Origin: Agrobacterium cucumeris
Lineage (GTDB): Bacteria > Pseudomonadota > Alphaproteobacteria > Rhizobiales > Rhizobiaceae
Reading direction: 5' to 3'
NCBI RefSeq assembly: GCF_030036535.1
Contig: NZ_CP080390.1
Location: forward strand, 62,001 to 126,000
Length of the DNA: 64,000 bases
Made by a program: the position numbers and the translations under genes. The notes under the pieces were generated by a model. That model searched no databases. It was not told the DNA's origin and saw nothing but the letters and a program-made list of their open reading frames with translations. Below, piece by piece: positions 45,697 through 52,610 of this stretch. The stretch's first letter is position 1, and the number at the start of each line of letters is the position of its first letter.

Positions 45697-46317
45697 TTAT
45701 CCAGTGACCAAATCGGCGCGCTGGTACGAGGAAAGCATCGTTTGAACGATACGCATGCCATCGGACTTCAGGTCAAACCTCGAATCATCCTCCAGCCAGG
45801 TCTGAAACGTTCCTCGCATTGCAAACCAAAAGGTATATGCCGCAGTGTCGGAGGTCCAAGGAGCTAGTAATTCCTTTCTCGTCTCTGCGGATCCGAAAAC
45901 GCTCCCTAACGTAGCCCGCACTTCCTGCTGAAACTTGCGGTCTTCATTATGGAAGGCCACTGTATCGGAGACTTTCTTATCATAGATCTGGAAAATCCGC
46001 CTGCAGTTTTCATTGTCAGCAAAGTGGTTAATGGCTGATGTGGCAAACTCGGCGACTGCCTTTAATGGCTCCTCAACCATCCCTGCGTCGTGAAGGCTGC
46101 CGAGCTTTCTTGCCTGCCAGCATAACTCATCGCGCAAGGCCAGTAGAATGTGCATTTTTTGTCCGAAATGCCACTGGATGGCGCCGGTTGTTACGGCCGC
46201 TTCGGCGGCAATTTCCTGCAAGGAGGCTTCATCGTATCCTTTTTCGATAAACACAGCCTCGGCAGAGCGTAAAATCCGCCTCCGGGTAGCTGCAGCCTCA
46301 TCCGACGTCCTTCTCAT
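45697..46317 (-). CDS. TetR/AcrR-family transcriptional regulator
   Basis: 206 residues. The N-terminal helix-turn-helix (residues 10-57) reads RRRILRSAEAVFIEKGYDEA, SLQEIAAEAAVTTGAIQWHF; the rest is an alpha-helical ligand-binding domain with no closer assignment. It lies downstream of the cytokinin cluster on the same strand, 257 bases from the LOG gene, and could regulate that cluster. Its ligand is unknown. Confidence 0.85.
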   Translation of the reverse strand: MRRTSDEAAATRRRILRSAEAVFIEKGYDEASLQEIAAEAAVTTGAIQWHFGQKMHILLALRDELCWQARKLGSLHDAGMVEEPLKAVAEFATSAINHFADNENCRRIFQIYDKKVSDTVAFHNEDRKFQQEVRATLGSVFGSAETRKELLAPWTSDTAAYTFWFAMRGTFQTWLEDDSRFDLKSDGMRIVQTMLSSYQRADLVTG

Positions 46318-46573
46318 GCATCGCCCCCCTGTGGCCTATCGCATCAGTCCTCTTGATGAACGTTTTTCAGCCCGACATTCCGCGAGAAACAAGAAATATG
46401 AAATCGGCTACGGTTTGCCACAGCAATTTCGTTACAAAATAAACAGAGCCAACACAGGGGGGACCAGCGCTCGTAGTGCCATCTCGCTTTTTGGACAACA
46501 CGTTTCAGGTAACCTGCAAAGCGCGCAGTTAGCGTCGGAGTAGCCTAAAATCGCTCTCTTCTGAACGTAACTT

Positions 46574-47119
46574 TCAAGTGGCACTATCTTTTGCCATGGC
46601 AGAAATGAGCACCTCGGCGTCCTCTTCGACGAGGAGGATGTTGCGATGACTTGCTGTCAAGAATGCTTCGCCAACAATATGATCAAGAAAGGAATCTAGC
46701 CTTTTGTAAAAGCCCGCTACGTCCAGCAGTGCACAGGGCTTATTGTGGTAACCCAACTGAGCCCATGTCCATACTTCGAACAGCTCTTCGAGGGTTCCCA
46801 ATCCTCCTGGTAAAGCGATAAAACCATCCGGCAGCGTCGTCATCAGCGCTTTGCGCTCGTGCATGGTCTCGACAACGCGTAGATCAGCAAGATCGGTGTG
46901 TGCGATCTCCTTCTCGGCCAGCGCGCGGGGAATGACGCCGATAACCTCTCCGCCATCGCTTCGGGCCGCGTCCGCAATAGCACCCATTAAACCAATCGAA
47001 GCGCCGCCGTACACCAATCCGATGCCCGATCTCGCCAGAGCTTTGCCAAGTTGGTTTGCTGCGCTCACATAGGCCGGATTTTGGCCGTTGCTTGAACCCG
47101 CAAAGACGCAATATCTCAA
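46574..47119 (-). CDS. LOG-family cytokinin-nucleotide phosphoribohydrolase
   Basis: A TTG start at 47119 directly follows GGAGGAGCG and gives 181 residues; a TTG at 47131 lies inside that ribosome-binding site. YCVFAGSSNGQNPAY, LVYGGASIGLMGAIADA, and the signature LPGGLGTLEELFEVWTWAQL followed by GYHNKPCALL identify a Lonely-guy type enzyme. It releases free cytokinin base from cytokinin riboside 5'-monophosphate. It is third in a tzs-idi-LOG run, so the cluster can produce active hormone. Confidence 0.88.
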   Translation of the reverse strand: MRYCVFAGSSNGQNPAYVSAANQLGKALARSGIGLVYGGASIGLMGAIADAARSDGGEVIGVIPRALAEKEIAHTDLADLRVVETMHERKALMTTLPDGFIALPGGLGTLEELFEVWTWAQLGYHNKPCALLDVAGFYKRLDSFLDHIVGEAFLTASHRNILLVEEDAEVLISAMAKDSAT

Positions 47120-47213
47120 ACGCTCCTCCAATTGAGAAAACGAACTTCTTGAAGGCCAGCTATTTCCCGAATTGAGAAACTCCCTACGAGCTCCACGCCC
47201 GGGAGCGGCTTAG

Positions 47214-47813
47214 CTAAGAAACCTTAAGTTGAACGTCAATCTTCGTTCTGGCAGCTTTTGGTAGCCGCCGCTCCTCCGCTACGGGCCATTGCGATGGGTT
47301 CGCACCAAGTGGTGCGAGCAGGTCGACTTGTGCACGACACCATGGTGACACCAACAAGCGCTCAGCCTGTACGCTTTCGAAAAACCATTGCCAATGCACC
47401 CATTCCCACGCTGACACCTCATTCAAATCGGGGTTGACGCCGGAGGTTTTGCAATGTGCAGCGAATACGGGGCACAACTCGTTTTCGGTGATCCCATTCG
47501 TCATTGAAGCGCGATAGGAAAATTCCGGCAGCACAAGACGAATGTCGTCTGCACGTATCCGCAATTCCTCGTGACCCCGGCGCTCGATAGCCTCGGTCAA
47601 CGGTTCGCCAGGTTGCGGGTGTCCACAGCAACTGTTGGAAAGAACACCGGGCCAGGTGATCTTATCAGATGCCCGGCGCGTCACTAGCAGCTTGTTGTCA
47701 CCGTTGAAAATGTAGACCGAAAAGGCCAAATGCAGTGGGGTATCGGAATGATGAATCTCGGATTTTGGAGCAGTGCCGGTGGCCTCCCCGAGTTCGTTGC
47801 ACAATATGACCAT
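47214..47813 (-). CDS. idi: Isopentenyl-diphosphate isomerase, type I
   Basis: 199 residues with the Nudix-fold Idi-1 hallmarks: LAFSVYIFNGDNKLLVTRRA, WPGVLSNSCCGHPQPGE with the active-site cysteine, RRGHEELRI, and TENELCPVF with the active-site glutamate. It interconverts IPP and DMAPP. It lies 67 bases after tzs and 95 before the LOG gene on the same strand. A dedicated isomerase would supply DMAPP to the prenyltransferase. No clear ribosome-binding site precedes the ATG. Confidence 0.9.
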   Translation of the reverse strand: MVILCNELGEATGTAPKSEIHHSDTPLHLAFSVYIFNGDNKLLVTRRASDKITWPGVLSNSCCGHPQPGEPLTEAIERRGHEELRIRADDIRLVLPEFSYRASMTNGITENELCPVFAAHCKTSGVNPDLNEVSAWEWVHWQWFFESVQAERLLVSPWCRAQVDLLAPLGANPSQWPVAEERRLPKAARTKIDVQLKVS

Positions 47814-47880
47814 TCAGGCGATTGATTGGCCGGTAGGGTCATCACAAATCTCTTCGTTTCGCGACGTTAACTTCCGACAC

Positions 47881-48609
47881 TCAGTTAGCGTTTGATGCCA
47901 CCCGAGGAGTGAGGCGAACGTTTCCGCCCTCCTGCCAATCAGGGAAGTCGCGCTCCTGCCACTGCGCATGATCAAAATATTCGTCGGCGATGGCCGAGAT
48001 CAGCGCCTGCTGTCGCGTCAAATCGAGACGCAACAAATCGCGAATCCCGATATCATGTTCCTTGGCGAACCGGATTGCGCAGCGATACCCGTCGATGTCC
48101 TCCAGTATCGGCCGGAGCGCCTCCTGCTTCCAGAGATCCGTCAGTTCCTGCAGCAGAGATCGGCGCTCGTCCTTGACAGCAAACATTTCCGTCACCCGGC
48201 GTCTTGCTCGCGGCAGGAAAACATCTGGAGCCGCAAGACGAAGTCGCCTTACATGCCATCTAAAATCGGCTTCCCAATAAGTGTCCGTGGCCATACAGTT
48301 CAGAAGGGAAATCGAACCGCCTTCGAGGATGAGACCAGGAGAGGTCCGGCGATTCTCTACTTCTGAGATGAGCTGACGATGAGCCGCCTCTGCATCGATC
48401 ACACCCTCAGCGAGTGGGCGCGAATCCAGGTAGATTCGCTCGGTGGATTGCAGTTCCGATTCCAAAGGACGTCCACTGCCGGTAGCGATTTGGGGGCAGC
48501 ATTGTACCCGATCGAGCGCTATTACCGGCCAACCCGTTTCTCGGGCCACTTGTACTGCCAAGTCGGTTTTTCCGCTACAGGTGGGTCCATAGATAAGATA
48601 GATAAGCAT
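47881..48609 (-). CDS. tzs: Adenylate dimethylallyltransferase (isopentenyl transferase), Tzs type
   Basis: The ATG at 48609 (MLIYLIYGPTCSGKTD) gives 242 residues, the Tzs length; an ATG two codons upstream also fits the GAAG motif. The P-loop GPTCSGKT is followed by ALDRVQCCPQIATGSGRPLE and ILEGGSISLLNCMA, near-identical to Ti-plasmid Tzs/Ipt. The enzyme prenylates AMP with DMAPP or HMBDP and makes zeatin- or isopentenyl-type nucleotides within the bacterium. In nopaline Ti plasmids tzs is vir-induced; here a candidate VirG box lies about 280 bases upstream. First gene of the tzs-idi-LOG run. Confidence 0.94.
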   Translation of the reverse strand: MLIYLIYGPTCSGKTDLAVQVARETGWPVIALDRVQCCPQIATGSGRPLESELQSTERIYLDSRPLAEGVIDAEAAHRQLISEVENRRTSPGLILEGGSISLLNCMATDTYWEADFRWHVRRLRLAAPDVFLPRARRRVTEMFAVKDERRSLLQELTDLWKQEALRPILEDIDGYRCAIRFAKEHDIGIRDLLRLDLTRQQALISAIADEYFDHAQWQERDFPDWQEGGNVRLTPRVASNAN

Positions 48610-49384
48610 GTGCATCTCGCTTCTTTCAAAACCAGCGGGGGTGACGCGACACGGTCTCATGATCAAGACGCTTCATTCGGCATTGGCTGCGCCGCGCGCA
48701 TTGCAAAAAGAACAAACGTCGAAGTAAAAGTGCTAACGCTTTCGACGTATGATAGTATTGGTTCGTAGAATAACTTTATCAAACCGCATTCAGAATTTGC
48801 AATATGAGGGAAAACATTAAATTTGTGCTTTAATAATTTATGAGTACTGATATTTATGTCGAAATTCAAATTCCCGCCTTTGACAGTTTGGTTTCATTTG
48901 ACATCAATTCGCGTGCTACGGCTCCTGGCGGCAGAGCCGCGCTTGATGAATAGGTACACGTGTGCTTTTTCCGGAATGACGGCAGCGCGGTTGTGATTGG
49001 CCAGGAGCTGGCGAATGAGCATGGAACCAGCACCGGCCTGAGTTCAGTTTAGCGTCAAGTTCAGGATTGACGGGGAGAGCTAAAAGCACATTGGCGGGCG
49101 ATAGTCCGCTTTGAGGCGGCGCCAGGCAAACAGATGCAAATCGGCCGTCTGCGCGACGAACGGCCTACTGCTTTCGATGTTGACGGGATCGTTATAGCAC
49201 TTTCTTTTAGAACTCCTGCTTTGCCGCCTTCGGCATAAGGGAGTTCGGATATTGACGAGTGCTTCGGCGACGACAGCAGCATCCCTGCCTGGTCGCTTTC
49301 CGTTTCGTGTCGCCGAGCGTGCGGATCGCGCGATGACATCGCCAGTGACGGCATGACCTCAAAGAACAGGCTGCCAAAGCCTAG
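48610..49384. other. Region between tzs and the first chemoreceptor remnant
   Basis: The tzs-proximal 300 bases are AT-rich and hold the VirG-box candidate. From 49080 to about 49350 the minus strand has an open, very basic frame without a start (includes GRDAAVVAEALVNIRTP, RRRQSRSSKRK and LFAWRRLKADYRPPMCF). It reads like the C-terminal remnant of a gene I cannot name. Confidence 0.4.
48889..48902 (-). promoter_or_regulatory. Candidate vir box upstream of tzs
   Basis: The minus strand reads ATGTCAAATGAAAC at 48904-48891, matching 12 of 14 positions of the VirG-box consensus RYTNCAATTGNAAY. It shares CAAATGAAAC with the better site before GALLS. The distance to the tzs start (about 280 bases) is long for direct activation. 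Confidence 0.4.
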
Positions 49385-49720
49385 TTTAGCCGGGCAACTC
49401 AGCAAAATACCGCCATGGTCGAGGAAAACAATGCCCCGAACCCGACGCTTGCCGGGGAAGTAGCTCGGCCTCGCAAGCTGATCAGCCGTTTCCACTTCGG
49501 CAGGCCATACGTCGGCCGGTCTCTGATGGAATTGGTCACCGAACCGGCACATCGCATCGCCGTCCGCCGGATCCCAGCAATCCTCGCCAATGCTTTCTCC
49601 GGCAACGGAACCTCAAGCAGATCTGGAAAGAGTTCCGAAAAGGTGATCGACGTTCTCGCGACAGAGAACGGATACAGGGACAGCGAGTGGAAGAGGGTGC
49701 GCGTTACGCACCCTCTTTTA
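49385..49720 (+). pseudogene. Methyl-accepting chemotaxis protein C-terminal remnant
   Basis: The frame TQQNTAMVEENNAPNPTLAG, EVARPRKLISRFHFG and later LANAFSGNGTSSRSG matches the end of MCP signalling domains (QQNAAMVEE...LAxEVxxLxxLIxxF). No upstream MCP sequence is present and the frame starts without an initiation codon, so it is a relic. It ends at the 3' end of the GALLS gene on the opposite strand. Confidence 0.6.
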
Positions 49721-49721
49721 C

Positions 49722-52610
49722 TTAGAGTCCACGTCCATCCCCGCGGACGCGGATGCGCTCGTCAAAATCCCGTGTCAGCCGATCCACGTCATTTGCCGCC
49801 TTCGGCGAAGTCTGTTTTGGTGCTGCATTACTCTCTTGGACACTCTGCCTCAGACTACCTGTAGTTTCGTGCCCTTCTTTCGAGACTACATCAAGTTCTT
49901 GGGGCTTCTCGCGATTGGTTTTTATCCGATCGGGCAACCGAATGATCGAGGTCTCGCCAACGATAGTAGCTTGAACCTGGGGTATTTCGGGCGCTTCGGT
50001 GCGCTCAATCGGCTTGACCTCGCCACGTGCCGCGACAACTTCCTGGCGTTTTGCAATCCGATCGATGGCGGCTGTGTAGTCCGGCAAGGCTGGGAATTTG
50101 TCCTGGTAGAGCTCGCTGCCCGGCTTTCCCAGTTGCCTGGCCAAGATGTCCCTGTCGGCGGTGTCCTTGAGCGAAGTGAAAAGCTGCGTCCGCTCGTCGG
50201 CCTTGCTCAGCAAAGCGCTATTGGCGTTGATGCCATGGGCAGCGTCGTTCAAGAGATAGATTTGGTCAACACGTTTGCCGTCATCATGTCGCGTAAGTTC
50301 ATAGGCGGAGCCGATGACCGTCATCGGGCCTTCGATTTTGTAGCCCTTGACGCCCCTGTCACCCGGCTCGCCGGTGCTGGCCTCGAAGGTCTTGCTCTGA
50401 CTGCTGCCATCGGGTTTGAAGGTAACGGATTTGCCTTCGATCTTTTCGATCCGGCCGGCTTCACCGGCAATGAGATTCCTGTAGCTGCTGGTGACGCTGA
50501 GCCTGTCGCCGACCCTGAAACGGATATCCTTGTTGTTGAACGCCTTGAAGCTGACAGGGTCGCCACTCAGGCGACCGGATGCAAGGCCCTGTTTTTCGAT
50601 CTCCTTGGCCAGCGCATCTACATCAACGCGCCGATTGGCATAGAGCATGCGGACCTTTTCGGGATCTGCCTTGATATCCCTTTCGTAAGCATCCGCCATT
50701 GCTTTCAGCGCCGACCCGGCGTCCGCTTTCTCGACAAGGGAGCCGGTTGCGGCGAGCGTTTCCACGAGCTTCTTGTGATCGCCAGCCTGCAGGGCTTCCA
50801 CCACAGATTTTTGACTGTCAGGCGTCCAATGTCCCGCCTCGTAGGGCGTTTGGTTCACCGGCTCCATTTGAACAGTAGGACTTTCCTCGCCACGTCCGGC
50901 CCTAAGTTCCTCGCGTTTCGCGATCCGGTCGATCGCGGCTGCGTAGTCCGGCGAGACTGGGAATTTGTCCTGATAGAGCTCGCTGCCAGGCTTGCTGAGT
51001 TGGCTGGCCAAGATGTGTCTGTCAGCCGTGTCGCTTTGCACGGTGAAAACCTGGGTTCGTTCGTCGGCCTTGCTCAACAGGGCGCTCGCGGCATTTGAGC
51101 CGAAAATGGCACTGTGCAAGACATAAACCTGATCGACGCGCCTGCCATCGTCGTGATTTCTGATTTCGTAGGCGGAGCCGATGATTGTCGTGGGCCCCTC
51201 AATCTTATAGCCCTTGACACCCCTGTCACCCGGCTCGCCGGTGCTGGCCTCGAAGGTCTTGCTCTGACTGCTGCCATCGGGTTTGAAGGTAACGGATTTG
51301 CCTTCGATCTTTTCGATCCGGCCGGCTTCACCGGCAATGAGATTCCTATAGCTGCTAGTGACGCTGAGCCTGTCACCGACCCTGAAACGGATATCCTTGT
51401 TGTTAAACGCCTTGAAGCTGACAGGGTCGCCACTCAGGCGACCGGATGCAAGGCCCTGCTTTTCGATCTCTTCGGCAAGCAAATCTACATGATCACGTTT
51501 GTTGGCGTAGAGAGCGCGGACTTTCTCGGGGTCCGCACTAATGTCTCTTTCATAAGTCTGCGCTATCGCTTTCAACGTTGATACGAGATTTGTGTTCTCA
51601 ACAAGGGAGCCGGTTGCGGCTAGCGTTTCCACAAGCTTCTTGTGGTCGCCTGCCTGCAAGGCCTCGACGATTCTTTTCTGGTTATTGACTGCCGCATCGG
51701 CAGCGTCGGGCGGCGTTTGGGGCGCCAGGTCTATCGGGGCGGAAGTTTTCTCCTCGCCACGTGCCGCGACAACTTCCTGGCGTTTTGCAATCCGATCGAT
51801 GGCGGCTGTGTAGTCCGGCAAGGCTGGGAATTTGTCCTGGTAGAGCTCGCTGCCCGGCTTTCCCAGTTGCCTGGCCAAGATGTCCCTGTCGGCGGTGTCC
51901 TTGAGCGAAGTGAAAAGCTGCGTCCGCTCGTCGGCCTTGCTCAGCAAAGCGCTATTGGCGTTGATGCCATGGGCAGCGTCGTTCAAGAGATAGATTTGGT
52001 CAACACGTTTGCCGTCATCATGTCGCGTAAGTTCATAGGCGGAGCCGATGACCGTCATCGGGCCTTCGATTTTGTAGCCCTTGACGCCCCTGTCACCCGG
52101 CTCGCCGGTGCTGGCCTCGAAGGTCTTGCTCTGACTGCTGCCATCGGGTTTGAAGGTAACGGATTTGCCTTCGATCTTTTCGATCCGGCCGGCTTCACCG
52201 GCAATGAGATTCCTGTAGCTGCTGGTGACGCTGAGCCTGTCGCCGACCCTGAAACGGATATCCTTGTTGTTGAACGCCTTGAAGCTGACAGGGTCGCCAC
52301 TCAGGCGACCGGATGCAAGGCCCTGTTTTTCGATCTCCTTGGCCAGCGCATCTACATCAACGCGCCGATTGGCATAGAGCATGCGGACCTTTTCGGGATC
52401 TGCCTTGATATCCCTTTCGTAAGCATCCGCCATTGCTTTCAGCGCCGACCCGGCGTCCGCCTTCTCGACAAGGGAGCCGGTTGCGGCGAGCGTTTCCACG
52501 AGCTTCTTGTGATCGCCAGCCTGCAGGGCTTCCACAATGGAAGTCTGCGAAAAATGACGCTCGCTGCCTGCAGAGTCAGCGCCTTGCATTTTCTGGTCAT
52601 TCGAAGCCAT
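49722..52610 (-). CDS. GALLS: GALLS-CT, internally initiated C-terminal product
   Basis: An in-frame ATG at 52610 is codon 808 of GALLS and is preceded by AGGAG with an eight-base A-rich spacer, a strong internal ribosome-binding site. Initiation of GALLS-CT at Met808 is established for the pRiA4 protein. The 962-residue product begins MASNDQKMQGAD and contains all three repeats and the secretion end, but neither the ATPase domain nor the nuclear-localisation signal. Confidence 0.85.
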   Translation of the reverse strand: MASNDQKMQGADSAGSERHFSQTSIVEALQAGDHKKLVETLAATGSLVEKADAGSALKAMADAYERDIKADPEKVRMLYANRRVDVDALAKEIEKQGLASGRLSGDPVSFKAFNNKDIRFRVGDRLSVTSSYRNLIAGEAGRIEKIEGKSVTFKPDGSSQSKTFEASTGEPGDRGVKGYKIEGPMTVIGSAYELTRHDDGKRVDQIYLLNDAAHGINANSALLSKADERTQLFTSLKDTADRDILARQLGKPGSELYQDKFPALPDYTAAIDRIAKRQEVVAARGEEKTSAPIDLAPQTPPDAADAAVNNQKRIVEALQAGDHKKLVETLAATGSLVENTNLVSTLKAIAQTYERDISADPEKVRALYANKRDHVDLLAEEIEKQGLASGRLSGDPVSFKAFNNKDIRFRVGDRLSVTSSYRNLIAGEAGRIEKIEGKSVTFKPDGSSQSKTFEASTGEPGDRGVKGYKIEGPTTIIGSAYEIRNHDDGRRVDQVYVLHSAIFGSNAASALLSKADERTQVFTVQSDTADRHILASQLSKPGSELYQDKFPVSPDYAAAIDRIAKREELRAGRGEESPTVQMEPVNQTPYEAGHWTPDSQKSVVEALQAGDHKKLVETLAATGSLVEKADAGSALKAMADAYERDIKADPEKVRMLYANRRVDVDALAKEIEKQGLASGRLSGDPVSFKAFNNKDIRFRVGDRLSVTSSYRNLIAGEAGRIEKIEGKSVTFKPDGSSQSKTFEASTGEPGDRGVKGYKIEGPMTVIGSAYELTRHDDGKRVDQIYLLNDAAHGINANSALLSKADERTQLFTSLKDTADRDILARQLGKPGSELYQDKFPALPDYTAAIDRIAKRQEVVAARGEVKPIERTEAPEIPQVQATIVGETSIIRLPDRIKTNREKPQELDVVSKEGHETTGSLRQSVQESNAAPKQTSPKAANDVDRLTRDFDERIRVRGDGRGL

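Noticed and set aside
49836..51098. 420-codon antisense frame within GALLS (and a similar one at 51642-52625)
   Set aside because: Antisense to the GALLS repeats; duplicates with the repeats and has no ribosome-binding site.
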